DNA of 64,000 nt from Branchiostoma floridae. Its lineage: Eukaryota > Chordata > Leptocardii > Amphioxiformes > Branchiostomatidae. The notes under the pieces were generated by a model. The model was given only the letters and a program-made list of their open reading frames with translations, was not told the DNA's origin and did no database searches. Positions 11,476-24,910 of this stretch are shown here, piece by piece. The stretch is taken from positions 9,649,538-9,713,537 of the forward strand of contig NC_049992.1 in assembly GCF_000003815.2 (NCBI RefSeq). Direction: 5' to 3'. Position numbers and translations under genes: made by a program. Every line of letters starts with the position of its first letter. The stretch's first letter is position 1.

Positions 11476-13709
11476 TCAGAGTTCCATCTAAAACCCGGGA
11501 CCCGGCCGGGTAGCTTTCGGAAACGAAAAATCTGGTAAGAAAGGCAACAAAACAACCAGAACCATTCCTAGGTAAATAGTTTCATTTTCAGTTTCCGCAA
11601 ACATCCCGGCCGGGCCCTGTGTCAGAAATGACACCTAAGCCTAAGCTGACTTTTTTTTATATAATAGTGCACTTAAATATCAGTGTAAAACATGTGCGCA
11701 TAATGTGGGTTAATTAAATACTGCTACGGCTACACAGTATACAGCTATAGCGTTAAGACACCGATTTTTAGTGTTGGAGGTACAGTGTTGGTTCAAATGT
11801 GTCACTTACTGATTTTTAGTTTAACAAGTATACACATTGATGTATAGGATAACGTTACATGTATGTGCGATCACGTTGCAAACTTTAGTAATCTGCGAAT
11901 GAAAAAAGCATCAACTATCGGTAGGTGCTGCTTTTGAAGAAGTGTCAGAAAATGGCCGTCGGTATATACCAAGGCAAGTACGTGTAAGTCATCCAAGGAT
12001 TGACCAAACTTTAAATATTGCATATCTTTATCCTTGTAGTATTGGAGTATAAAGAAGACAAAAACATGGTATTCAATGGAAACATTAAGGTAAAGGCTAA
12101 CATTTGCTTTGTGCGAGTTCGAAAAATATTACTGTTGTTCTTGTTATTGTTATTGGGTGGGCCGACTACTCACTCTTTGCAGCCAGGGGCTGAATTGCGA
12201 GGAGCTTACAATAGGCGGGGCTAAATCGCAAGGGTCTGGAGCGAGCTGCCATTCGGCGCCACTCAGGTGACCTCAATACGACTGTCGCAAGTGTTCGGAG
12301 CGAGCTGACATTGTTGTCAGAATTTTTTGTCCTTGATACAAGCATGACACAAAAAAAGATATGGCAAGATGTCGATCACTTATCTTGACAATACATTTTG
12401 ATTGAAAATGTAGATTGAAAAAGTATTTGTCCAAAAGACTTTGTTAGCTATGAAATGATTTGATGATCCCCATTCCCCATGGTTGGTATAATGCTACTGC
12501 AATGTGTAGATTAATTTTCTATTTTCCTAATAAAAATGTTGCCATGCTAATAACAATTCTGTCCAAATTTCTTCTTTTTTTTCTGATAATAAATTGGATC
12601 TGATGCCATTGTAGTTAAGCACATATTCTGACAAATTACCCAGACAAAAGAACTTGTTACTAATCTATAATTCTTAGTAAAAATTAAAAAAAACATGTGC
12701 AGCCAGAAATTAATCACATTGTGAGTATATTAGATGATAGAGTCCATTCCAAGACACCATGAGGGTTTTTTGGCGATATTTGTAATAAGTCTGAATTATT
12801 TTGAATAAAAGAATGTCTAAGCCACAATAATTCTTTTTTTTTTCAAAAAATTGACTAAGAAAATATTTAACTATTTGAATTCCTTTGAATATTTAGAAAC
12901 ATTTTGAAAGTAACTGTACAAAAATATCTTTATTTAGAATAATTGTGAAACCTCTGTGTGATTATTTCACATTTACAAATATTTACAAATATTTGTAAAC
13001 TTCGCCAAATGGTAAGATTAGTTTATTGCCCCCATAAAAGTAAGCCCTATTGTTGCATATGTATATTTTTAGATTTCACTGCTGGGCACTGGTGGATCCT
13101 TTGTGATGGGCCATTGTTGCATGGCACCAAACCATACTTTGCAAGGATGTGTGAATTGATATCTTCCCAGCCCACTGACCCATTTACAAAAAATGGTAGA
13201 AAATGGTAGAAAATGGTAAATAATGGTAGAATGCTGTTATCATTATTTAGAAACCATTAGAAGTATCCAATTCCACACCATGAATATTTCCAAAGTTTTA
13301 CAGGACCAGGGAAATATTTATAAAGTTGTAACAGTGTTCAAAATATTTCTGAAGTATCAAATGTCCTAGACATATGATTACAAAACTTTACAATCAATTC
13401 TAAACAATGGCAACAAACATCCGCACGGTGTCTTGGAATGGACTCTACACCAAATAGCAATTACTCAGCAACTGCATATAGTTTTGGAAACAGTCAGACG
13501 TTTCAGGTAGCATTGACTACATTTTGTCAGTGACACTGAGGACTACTCTTCAACAGATCTGCCTGAAACGTCTGGCCATTACTATTTGGTATATGTTATT
13601 ACCTGGATGTTAAACCTTCATCAACGTATATTTAGATCATAGTAAACAACGGATTAGTTTTCTTCCTATGATGTCCATTTCAAGAATCTATCTAATGGTT
13701 ATTGTCTTT
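11476..13709. other. Convergent intergenic region between NBL1 and DCAF17
   Basis: Holds the 3' untranslated parts of both genes, whose ends cannot be fixed. Contents seen: a long AT-rich stretch (12300-13400), a short hairpin at about 12965-12995, four 'aaatggtag'-like tandem units at 13190-13236, and the inverted pair described separately. No further coding exon is evident. Confidence 0.5.
12738..13450. mobile_element. Candidate element with 20-bp inverted ends
   Basis: GAGTCCATTCCAAGACACC at 12740 is repeated in inverted form at about 13430-13448, about 690 bp away. The interior is AT-rich and non-coding. Shape fits a MITE; no target duplication could be assigned, and the right end lies close to a second inverted pair (CAGACGTTTCAGG at about 13496 and its mirror at about 13562). 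Confidence 0.4.
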
Positions 13710-16700
13710 TCATCTTCGTCTGGTCGATTTTCTCCTTTTCCCTTTTTGTCTGGGTTGCTTTTCTTCTATTTGTCCTACAGTCCTGTCTAACTTGTAGACA
13801 TAACAATGGTATCTTCTCTGTGGAGTTTTCACAATGTGTACCAGTGTGTCTAGATCCAACGAGATGGTGTGGTCACATGTCTGAAAAAAATCAAAGGTAC
13901 TTCAAAACCTTTTTCTATGCCATAGAGATACATGTATCAATATCTTTGGCAAATGTCTATCATCCACCACTTCTGAAATCTAAGTCTGCTTTATACCCCC
14001 CTCACATTAGGCGAAAATCGATCGGAATACTGGTCTACGAGCTCTAAATGACATTTTTGTAAGTAAGACGTCCGGTGTTCTCACGATCATCTTGCAATTT
14101 TTAGGGATCGCTGTCAATTTTCAGGGGTCGTACGACGGTCGCGGTGCAGCGAAACATGTTCTTAACATAAGCAACAAGTCGCAGGAGATCTCCGAGATTG
14201 CAGAGCTCGTTACCAAGTCGCAGATCGTGCGTGCAAATTGTGCGTACCTCGCAAGGGTATCGGTCGACATTTGATTGATAGTTGTGCGTCAATCCAGCAC
14301 AAACCTAGTTATTAATCATCGAGCACAAATCGGATGGCGAACGCCAGTCACTCGGGCGACGTTCGGACGACGTTCGCCTGTGGGCCGGCGGATGTTTGGC
14401 GGGCTGCTATAAGCGAGATTTAATCAGGCTAGTGATTGTGAATCATGAACCTTCAGGATTGCAAAAAAGCCAAATTTTAACCCATAGAGGAAACAATGAT
14501 TGCAATTATGCAAAATTAGACCAGGAGAGCTTCCCATGTACAAAATGTAGTTACAGTTGATATTGTTTTAACCCTATAAGCACACTGAAGTAGCCATTTG
14601 CTACCAATTCTCTATTGGTTCCAATGGTAGGCAGCAGGGAGAAGTCTAAAATATATATGACTCATTTTTCAGACTTGTTCTTTTTTGTTCTAAAATCTTG
14701 TCAGGCAACAGAGGCCGTGGGAGACAAAGAAAATCCTGGATGGAATGTGTTGGGAAAGACATCAAAATGTGTGGTCTAACTATAGGGTCAATTGGGTTCA
14801 TTGCCCTGAAGACAGGCATATGGTGTACCAGTAGTCATCACTCAGGGTGCAATGTGATTGGCCCATTCATATTTACCAATCAGATGGCACTTTTACCATT
14901 TGATTGACATCCTCCTTACCTCATCCCAAGCCTCCTCCAGCTCTACCCTGTTCAGCAGTGCACCTGTTTGGTTGTCATGGAAACATACATGCCCTACCAG
15001 CTTGTCATCCCTTTGACTGACAGATGTCACAGCCAAGATGTCGAGGTCACTCTCGTAGTCAACGCCTTGCAGAGACTGCAGTGGTTTGGAAGAAAGGACA
15101 CATCTTCAAACTTACTTTAGATATGCAACTGCTACAATTTATAACAGGTACATTTTGTTATTTGTCTGAGTGACTTCATTCGACCCACTGGACAGAGCCG
15201 CATGGAAGCACAGTGTGAAGACTACCCGACTGCTGCCTACCCCTGCATCAAGGGATCCCAGCAGTATAATCAAACAATGAATAGTGAGTGAGTGAGTGGT
15301 CCATTTATTCGTTCATGCATGAACCTGTAGCTAGCGCTGTATAGCCACCCTTTGGTGTAACACAACAGCTATATCGATCTGTCTTTTGGTCCATCAATCC
15401 AGCTATCATTTATATTCATTCATTCATTTGTTTGTTTGTTTGTTCATTCATCTATAGATCTCCTTTAAAGCTTTAAGAAAAATTACCTCATAGCAAGGGT
15501 CGGCATAGGCATCCAGCAACAATTTCTTCACCTGTCTTCCTGAGGAGGTCAGGATCATACCATCTACCTGTGTGGAGGGGGAGGTCTAGAAATCAATATC
15601 AGTGCAGCTAGATGAGGTAGGAAACATGTAACAACAGAGCATTAGATGTATGTTATTCAATGTACATTGGCAGGGATAGCAGGAAATTGATTTTATAACT
15701 AGAGACAAAAAGAGAACAGAAGCACAAAATTTCTCTCTATACAGTACACCTTTCTCACATGGCAGCCATGATAGATTGATAACGAGGTCAATGAGGCAAA
15801 CAGACAAAACTTATTTCTAAAATCAGCTCCCATTTAGTCTTCCCCAAAACCACACAAATTTTCACAATTATATCAGATCAAATAATAAATATGATAAATA
15901 GTGTTATGCACCGAAAGATGTAGCAATTTAGAGTAGCCAAGTAGGCTGGTCCCATAGTCCCTTAAGAGGTGCAAAATAAAAGCATAATAATGCAAATATT
16001 TGACAAACATGCAGCCATTCTCTTATTGGTCACTTTCCTACTTGCCATGCTATCATTGGTTGAACTGCTAATTATGATGAACAGTCTTTTGTTCGCCTCA
16101 TTGATCTCATTTTCGATCTATCATGGCTGCCGCCCGAGAACGTTGAAATATTACGTACCTGAGGTCTGCTGGTGGAACATGGAGAATGAGCATCGATGAC
16201 AAAATCTGGCACTAGTTCATAACCATGGCTGCCACTCCTTATTCTCAAGACCCTATAATGATAGGACATAACGTAAAAAACATCAAAACAAATTATCAAT
16301 CCCAAAGCCCCGTCTACCTTTGTCACACCGTAAAATGCAAAATCCAGTATTACACATTAAAAATGCAAATATTTGACCGACATGCAGCCACTCTCTCCTT
16401 GGCCAAGCCAATACTTGCCATGCCATCATTGGTTGAGCCGCTAATTGTGATGAGCAGGTAGGATTGGTCTATTACTTCAAGACAAAACAGATTAACATAT
16501 CTGCAATGCTGGCCACAACTGGGCAATCATGTCATAGGAAGGTTACCTGAGTGTGCTGGGTCCCATGTGGAAGATCCTTCCCGAGTCGTCTGTGTGGAAG
16601 AAGGCCTTGTCTGGCTCCACTGAGACACTGTCCATGTCCAACACTCCGTTCTTGGCCTGAAGAATGTAAAAACATCATGGCTGCATATCTGTGCTGTCTT

Positions 16701-19700
16701 GAAATCTTTGTGGTGGATTTGTTTTTGTGGCTTTTGCACAGACAAGCAGTGCCTATTGCAAACTCATGACAATTTGTGAATAAGTGTTTCAAATCTTTTC
16801 CTTCTGTACAACAGAATCGTTCCAACCATAAACTAAATAAAACATCACAAACCTTCTTTCCACTCCTCCTATCTAATGCCATGGAAACTGGGATTGAACA
16901 AGCATTTGGAAGCTTGATCCCCATTGCACACATAAATATTTTACCAGTGTTGTTTACTAGGTAAAGTTCTGTTTATAATCTTGTTATCCAACACAGAAGA
17001 ACTTTAATGCATGCCGGTATGGTGCATTGGTACTCTATAATACCATGGCATCAGTTTCCACCATAGACCTGACGTGGAAGCAATTAAACTGCAGCTAGGA
17101 TAGGAAAGATTCCACACAAGTACTGTAAATGCAGTAACTTTCGTGGTGGTTTTATTTTCACGATTTTCACGGTGGCCACATCACCGCGAACTTAAAACCA
17201 CCGCAAACATTTTTCCATCGATGGCAATAAGAGACTACAGTGCATGGTGTTACCGCGAAATTAAAACCACTGCGAACCGTCCTTTTTCCCGCTACCGCGA
17301 AATTAAATCCCCACAAACTTAAAATGCATTTACAGTACCATGGCACCAGTTTCCATAGACCTGACGTGGAAGACTCCCTTGTATCCCTGAGCTGGAGGAG
17401 TGATGAGGTAATGCCAGGGGACCCCGCCCAACTGTAGGCTGTGTTCTGAACACTTCACTTCAAACAGCACGGGCGGACACTCTGAAACAACAAGAAATGT
17501 TTCCAACTGCTCATTTTGTCAGAAGATGTAACAAAGATTTCATGTCCGCATAGAAGCAAATTCTTGACTAGTTTCTCAACAGCATGGTATATCTTGTCAT
17601 CCATGAGAATTTATCATTTGGTAAAGGTATAGCAAGGGGCACTCAAGGCACATTCCTATTTTTGATACTATGCATACAATGAACTGTTACAGTAGAATAG
17701 TACAGTTTACTATCAATGGCTCACATTTTCAGCCGAGCACACCAGGTCATGATCTTCTCCATTGAATCTGCTGTACATTGTGTTATACAATCATGCAAAC
17801 TGCTTGATCGGGTTTGAAGCCTGGGGCTAACAACTAGAGCAATCATACATGGGGCTACTGGCTTGTTGTCCACATCCAATGGAAAAGTACACCCCCTAGT
17901 AAGCATGCCAAGTGGGGATCTTACCTCCCATACCTAGATCCATGGAATTCAACCCACCTTTCAAAGTGGTGAGGTTGCTTACGACTTGCATACATGCACA
18001 GTGCCATGAACTTTTTTGTTGATTATGTAACAGTTGTTTACCAGTTCATGGTCAACAATGTATAATTTGTTTTAAAACATGATGAACTGACATTGTCACC
18101 CATGGGATAGAAGCTAGATACAGGAAGATACCAGTCTGCCATACTTTTCTTTATTACCTGTTAGCTTGACAGTCAGCGGTAGCCCAGTGGGGTAGCTGCC
18201 AACAGTGCCAAAGTCTCCACAGTCTTTGAAAAGGTCTGCCTTCATAACACTGTTCTACAAGAACAGAAATGCATTCTTTTCAAAGTCTTGCAGAAATTGC
18301 AACAAGGCCACAATCAACTCATCAACACAAGTTATATCAGCTGTTTGAGACAATCTTTCCTTATTTCATGGCGTCTTAAGTACTATTAGTTTTTTTACAC
18401 AGAGAACGGGTCCCCAAGAGAGATCCAGACTTTTGTTTTGATAAAAGACAGAGAAGAAGCTGTACGTGTTACTTCTCCCACCTTGTCTACAATGTCGTCA
18501 AAGCTGAAGCACCTGACTGTGTTTCCCTGGTACATCACTACCAGCACACCTTGTGAGATCATCGCATCTGTCACATCCCTCCCAAATACCTGCGCAGGTG
18601 GACATACGTTCATTCATGCATTCTATTCCTTCGTTTTGTTTGCTCAGATATTGTAACAAAGATAAATTCAAACAAACATGCTTTATTTCCTTGTATGTGA
18701 AACTGGGCCCTATTGAAAGTCAGTTTTTCTAAACTGAATAGGCCACCCAGGTGTTTGAAAATAAACAAACAAACAAATGCTACACAAGTTGAATGTCACA
18801 TAAACTTAACCATGGCCAGTTTTGTTTAATTAGAATACAACAGACATACACAGGTGATATACTAGTAACATGTTGAAACAAGTCTTAGTCTACATGTGTA
18901 AGAGCCCTGTATGTTCTCTCAAAACACTGTAGCTATCAACCGGCAGAACAATATAAAAAATGATAACTTGTCAAATATTCTATATACCATTAAATCTATT
19001 CTATGCTGTCTTTATCTAATATTATGTCTTACATGTTTGTTGATCTCCATCATGGCAATGAACCTGAGAGGGAAAACCTTAAACATGGCCAGCACCATCA
19101 GGAGGGGCTGAGGGATTCCTGCCTGAACAAACAACAAACAAATAAACAAACAAACAATGTGCTACAGTGTGTCAGATTGCAAGGATAGTCATCCCAACTA
19201 TGACTAAAGGATTGCCTGTAAAAAAAAAATTATACACAAGATTTGCACTGTTAGTTAGAATAGGTTTATGTTAAATAGCAAGTAAAGGAATTGATTAATC
19301 AAGTAATCAAGTAATGAATATATAAATGAATGAGTGATTTCTTTTGTTTGTAAACAAATACAATCTCTTGGCAGTTAAATGGCTGAATTATGATGTTTGG
19401 GAACATGAAAAAAAAACTATTCTTGTCACATCTAAATTGATGCCGATTATAAATAAGATCAATGATAAATGCAAAATAACAAATTTTAAAAAATGTGAGG
19501 TTCGTATCTAAACATCACAAATCATGAGCTACTTACGGCCCGTGCTGCAGCTGTGTGTTTGGTGTGAATAGATCTCACCACGAAGTTCTCCAGAAATGTT
19601 CCCCATGCAATGTGTCTGTAATAAGCAGCAAAGAATTATATCATCATTTTGAGAAGGTCAAATATCTTACACTTCACTTCAGCTAACACTTCAATGTGTG

Positions 19701-22329
19701 ATAAAAAAAAACTTTGTTTGCTTGTTCTGTTTCTTTATGTTTTTTGATATCAGTTATTGCTTCTTGACATTTCTGACTAAAGTGATATTTTTAAGAGAGG
19801 CTAGATTCATCTGACCACTAACCTATAAATAGCCTCATAAATTGTAAGGTCCTAAGCTTGTTATGTCAATAGAGATTGAAAACAAAAACATTTTGCTGGA
19901 GAGGTCTTTTGTCTCACCTGAACTTGTACCTATGAGACAGGTAGACAGCCTCTAGACACTTCCCAGTGTTGACATCCCATCTCATCAGCCAGTTACTAGC
20001 AGTGAGGCCCAGCAGGCAGCCTCTGTAGCCATGGTTCTCTGTAGGTAAGGTGTTCTGGAGCCCAACAAAAATCAAAACCAGTTACTATAGTGTATTGAGT
20101 AATCAGTTTGTAGGTTTCTAGCCAGCATTTATTTTAGCGTAATGGTAATGGCAAAGTGGTGAAAAGACCAATTGGTGGATGGTGTGGAAGGGGGTAGATG
20201 GTGAGGTCACAGATTTAGGGCAAATATGGTATTATAAGGGTACCTATGAGGGGACATGCTTTTAATGTGACATGTAATTTGTAGGTTTTTTTTTTTTGTG
20301 GTGTGGAGTGCTTTGTCAGCATTTTTTCATATTCTAACGAGTAAATACTAGCAAAAGTTCACTACACTTGTTATTATTCTACACATGTTGAAATTCATCA
20401 TAGTGGTCTTCATAGTGTGGTGGCCTGTTTTGCTACATCCTCCTAACGCCCGGTCCCCAACAGCACTACCTTATGGGGCCCTGCTGTCCCAGGCCCTACC
20501 TACGGGTATTATGATTGTCGCCACAAACAAGCTGTCAACCAATCAGAGAACAGGCCTTCCTTGGGCTTGTTGTTGTCGCAAGCTGTCTCGCAAAGGCCGC
20601 TGGGAAGCTATCAGCCAATCATGTTACGTATTACCATGACTTTGTTTGCTCACCATGCCAACGCCCGATCCCCAACGGCTGACTGCCCATATAAGGGCAA
20701 GCTCATTAATATTCATAAGCAATGCACCCCTAATAACCGAATACTGTGGCTGATTTGTCAGGGTTGATATCATAGGCTTTGCCGTGATTGTCAACCATGA
20801 GTGTGAGGGTGGTTTTGCTAAAGATGTACTAAGAAGAAAGCCTACATGTACTTTGGTCAAATTGGGTTCAAATCCTGTCCAGGATCATTTTTTAGAAATG
20901 GTACATACTGCTTTCTCTGCTTTAAAACTTACTATTGCTACCATAGCTATAGGAGATGAACACACTCTGTTACCAATTTGCCAGCATAGACTAGTGTTAT
21001 CTAGTATATGTTCTGTCGTCGGCTACAACCCTGGCTGTCACCATAAATGATGAAACAGATTCCTACCAGGCTGGACTGGCACATGATGACATCTTCCGTC
21101 TTTTCTGCAGTTGAACAGCTGGGCAGTCGGAATAACAGCTGTGGTATGGCATGAAGGCCTAAACTAGAGAATTGACATAAGATCAACATACATTTCTACA
21201 AACACAGACACATGTACATGGAAGCATGTCTTTTCATACAACTACACAAGCTTCAAAGACTGGGAACTCTAATACCTTGCTAATTGAGCAAATGGTCTAC
21301 TGTAAAAACTTTTTTCTTCTATTACATCTTCTTCTTTGGCTTGGAATTTACTTTGGCATTCTATGGCATTAGTATTCAGTTTCCACAATTTTTTTTCAAT
21401 ATACATCAAACATGTGCTCACTTTACAACCGTTTGGTATGGTTTACACTTTACCGCATGGTAAAAAAATCTTTTTTTACAAACACAAAATTGATGTGCGC
21501 AGATGTCATTCATACAATTTAATCAACATGGCCTTTCTAAAAACAAGATGTTTTAAATGAATCTACTTCATGCACGTAAACTAAGGTTCTTACCTGGTAT
21601 AACATGTCCTGTAGTTGTCAAACAACAATCTTCCCCTGTAATCATTATGATATGTGTTATCCATGGGAAGCCAAGAATACTACCAGTGCAATACAGTTAT
21701 AGGTACTAGTAGGTATGAGTATACTAGTATTTAAATACTATCAACACACACTAACAGAATATACATTTTAGACAATTATAAAGGACATAAACTACATATG
21801 TCACTGAACAATTTTAAAAATTAAAATAAATAAACATCTAACCAACTTACTCTTCATAAGAGATTGGATACTTTGATTCTTTGTCCCAAATCCTCGTAAA
21901 TGTTGACGATTTCTGGAAAATGAAATAAAAAATTTATAACGACAAAATTTCTACAGTTTCTCACATGTCTACACTCTACTGAAGACAGCGGATAACGGCA
22001 TGCCAGAAGAAAGCGTGCCTGCCTGATGGCATTAGCCAGATGACAGCATCCCAGATCCTGGCGTGCTGGTTCCTGGCATGCCCGATTACGGCATGCTGGA
22101 TTACGGATCATGGCGTGCCGAATTACTGGACAGTACTGGCAGTAAGCCAGTTATAGATTTCCGAATCAAACATTGTGATCGGAGATGTTTGGAGCTTAGT
22201 GTGGACTTTCAAAAAACTTCATTCAAACTTTGTTCTACTATATACAGCTTAAGCTACATTTATAATTACATTATAATTAACATTACCAAGAAGCGAGAGG
22301 AAGTTGAATGTCCTAGAACTAAGATCAGA

Positions 22330-22363
<34 letters not shown>

Positions 22364-22998
22364 TATAGATGTGTATAATTGTTTCCATTGTTACATATAT
22401 ATGATTCTTACCATGTGACCTGTACTTAGCCCAGTGGGGCAAAAATGTGCAATATTAAATAAAGGTCTTCATTCATTCATTCATTCTTGGTTCATCGGAA
22501 AATTGAATAAAATGTCTGACAACTCAAGCACAGTGGGAAGAGCATATTTGAAGACGTCCTTACCGCACAAAAAGGTTGCTGAGCAGTATAATGAGATGGA
22601 TTCATATCGATCATTACATGATGTAGAAAAATAGTGTTCATTTTTTTCAATACATCCCTTAAATTCACAGATGGGTTGACTTGTGTAATTTAAATGTTTT
22701 GGACTAAAATTCCAGAGGATATGTTTGAAGATCAGAGGACGTTTTATGAATATTATAGTAGTACGAGTAATGAACATTACTACACACATGTAACGTCAAC
22801 ATTTAACTTACAAGTGCACAACTAACGCCGTTCTAAGCTTCCATAATTTTCGCCCACCACCCACATCCCACTACTTACCGCACACACAAGCTTCTTCATG
22901 AGTCGGACACATCGCCGGCTGCCGTCTGTGCGCCCACCTAGCTCCCTTTCCCTCAGGTCAAGGCAGATTCCTCCTTTGGCTCTGACACCTCTGTCCAT
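13710..22998 (-). CDS. DCAF17: DDB1- and CUL4-associated factor 17
   Basis: Fifteen exons: 22998-22879, 21912-21851, 21635-21594, 21163-21067, 20054-19918, 19615-19537, 19122-19033, 18589-18482, 18254-18158, 17481-17339, 16656-16547, 16252-16159, 15567-15487, 15075-14920, 13880-13710. Every junction has GT/AG and the phases agree; total 1587 nt, 528 residues (human protein about 520). Landmarks matching the family in order: SSTFTRIWDKES, RLLFDNYRTC, ASNWLMRWDVNTGK, AMFKVFPLRFIAMMEINK, VFGRDVTDAMISQGVLVVMY, GGVPWHYLITP, FFHTDDSGRIFHMGP, LTSSGRQVKKLLLD, VDYESDLDILAV and LDLDTLVHIV. An in-frame TGA just upstream fixes the ATG at 22998. The family acts as a substrate receptor for CUL4-DDB1 ubiquitin ligase and is reported nuclear/nucleolar; human loss causes Woodhouse-Sakati syndrome. 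The lancelet C-terminus adds a basic tail (KRRKSTRRR). Confidence 0.95.
15980..16456. repeat. Direct repeats flanking DCAF17 exon 12
   Basis: About 105 bp at 15980-16085 recurs at 16354-16456 in the same orientation (shared 'atgcaaatatttgac', 'acatgcagcca', 'catcattggttga'). The two copies sit in the introns on either side of the exon at 16252-16159. They could be copies of one element or the footprint of a local duplication. Confidence 0.6.
17041..17080 (-). repeat. Duplicate of the 3' end of DCAF17 exon 10
   Basis: About 35 bp matches 17337-17372 (exon end) with a 3-bp insertion and one substitution; shared phrases are 'taccatggca' and 'atagacctgacgtgg'. It lies about 300 bp further into the intron and keeps its own GT (ATG then GTATTA), so it is a potential cryptic donor. 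Confidence 0.7.
17121..17337. mobile_element. MITE touching the DCAF17 exon 10 splice donor
   Basis: Perfect 13-bp inverted ends TACTGTAAATGCA (17121-17133) and TGCATTTACAGTA (17325-17337) bracket 217 bp with internal repeats of 'ccgcgaaattaaa' type. The right end abuts the last base of DCAF17 exon 10 plus one, so the intron begins inside the element. If the outer TA pairs are a TA target duplication, a Tc1/mariner-like origin is likely. Confidence 0.8.
20435..20770. other. Intronic GC-rich repeat-like segment
   Basis: Two direct copies of 'aacgcccg(g/a)tccccaac' lie at 20444 and 20659 inside a DCAF17 intron. No protein or RNA gene is recognised; it may be a transposon remnant. Confidence 0.3.
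22329..22370. repeat. TA microsatellite
   Basis: An alternating AT tract of about 40 bp in a DCAF17 intron (intron 1). Confidence 0.9.
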
Positions 22999-24433
22999 TC
23001 TAGACGCCACAGGTCCACAACTAGCACCACAAACATGTCAGAAACATCCGAAATATCGCCAAATTTTTATTTTGGTCGCCATGTTGGGGTCACAGGGTCA
23101 ACGGACTAATTCACTTGGTATTCATAGGGGTGTTGACTTGGAAAGTTTAGGACTCACGGTGACCCAACAAACTGCTCCGTGTATCAGCAAAGAAACACCT
23201 GTAGTCGTAATTGTCGATACTCTGTGTTTAACTAGAAATTCTTGACCACCATATACCATTAGTCATAAACAGATGATACCAGAAACAGCTGAATAACGCT
23301 GTATGGTGTTTGGTTGTACATGTATCAAGAAGGGTTAGAAAATAAACCTTAGAATGGCTGTATCAGTCTAGAAACAAAGATGTAAAGATTTCGCATGGAA
23401 TGGAATTGAGATAAGAAAACTACAGTTCCACAAAACACATACCTTCGCGAAATAATCAATGCCAACTATATATATATGGAGTGTATTACCAGCACAGAGT
23501 ACTAGTACCTACTAGAATTAACCGGCTGCATGAAAAAAGTACATATAGCGGTTGAAAATTCCCTTTTATCCATCCCAACTGACTTCCAGCATCAAAGTGA
23601 TTACAGCTTATTTATAAACAAGGCCACCAAATCACCATGCTATCCCATGGCAAATTATTTGGCCACATTCTTCTCTTTTACTCATCTAACTGACATGTAT
23701 GCTTGGAGACAAAAAATCAAATTGACCTGTTCTGGCCCGGCAAACAAACAACATGACAGGAAAAATAACATAGGTTTTCGTGGCAGACCTGTACATCATC
23801 AACTGCACACATATGGCATGCAGGTGGCAGCCAGGCAGTGCTCTGACTGTCCTAGAAATGAGGTTGATTTCTAAGCTAATTCAATGGAATATCAAATTTT
23901 CTTCATTTATCATGTAAATGAAGCCCAGATTTTCATACCATACATTTCAGGATTTTAATCATCACTTAAGGTGATGTGTGTACATACGAAAAACATTGCA
24001 GATCCACCAACATCTGCTTGATTTATTCTCTTTTGAAGATAAAAACAAAATCACCCAGTGCAGTTCAGAACAAGCCACCAGGGGGCCCAAACTTACTCCC
24101 TGCCCAAAGACATATCCACCACTCAAAAATCATGAACCTGGCACTTGAGGAAAATTTTACCTCCAACTTTGAACCTCCGCTGCAGTACTATACTTCCCCG
24201 CTAGGAGGCCCATTATCGAACTTGATCTTCATTTTCTCAACCCTCACATGACTACCAAAAATCATGCAAAACGATCCACAACGTCTCGAGTTATCTTGTA
24301 CGCAAACATACACACAAACACACGCACCCCGCTGCTGCGCCGACGAAAAGCACCAGGACGCCCATCGCCCCCACCTAACTCCTTCTGCTTTTCCCCCTAC
24401 CCGTTCTCCTTTTCCCCCGGACTTCTCCTTAAC

Positions 24434-24592
24434 TAGCCTCTACCAGGCTCCGTGGATCGGTAGAATCATTATCCTCACCTCGTGGTGAGGAAACGTACTC
24501 TTCTGGCCGGCTAACTCCCCTAGCGTACTATAGATTCTATTTGTCCAATTTCTACAATTAGACCACCGATCCACGAAGCCTGGTAGAGTCTA
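24434..24592. mobile_element. Foldback element with 9-bp target duplication
   Basis: 159 bp with 28-bp inverted ends differing at two positions (TAGCCTCTACCAGGC and TAGACTCTACCAGGC). It is flanked on both sides by CTCCTTAAC (24425-24433 and 24593-24601). The inverted paralogous copy at about 25285-25310 has a single CTCCTTAAC and no insert, so it is an empty site. A 9-bp duplication fits Mutator-like transposons. Confidence 0.85.
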
Positions 24593-24910
24593 CTCCTTAA
24601 CCCCCGCTGTACTTCTGCTGTGCCCCCGTCCTTCTTCTTAGCCCCCAATGGCCGCCGTCAACCCGAATTTCACGTAGTCGACACGAAAATCGTTCAGAAA
24701 GCAACAAAAACGGTCGCGCCACGGAACATGAAATCTGCCTATTCTCAATGACACATTTTGGGCCACCTTTCTGCCAAGTGGCGTTTCACAATTCCTTCCC
24801 AGTCTTTACTTCAAAGGCTCGCCCTCTCGGTGAAGGGCGTATGCATCCGCCCCGTCAGCATCGGGTACTCACACGAAAGTCGTGCCTAAACACCCTGCAC
24901 GGCAACGATA

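Noticed and set aside
22020-22130. CRISPR-like or tandem array around the 'ggcatgc' phrases
   Set aside because: Short, irregular and eukaryotic intronic; only a degenerate low-copy repeat.
23008-23010. GTG start for DCAF17 at 23010
   Set aside because: An ATG four codons downstream is the first standard start and an in-frame TGA lies upstream.
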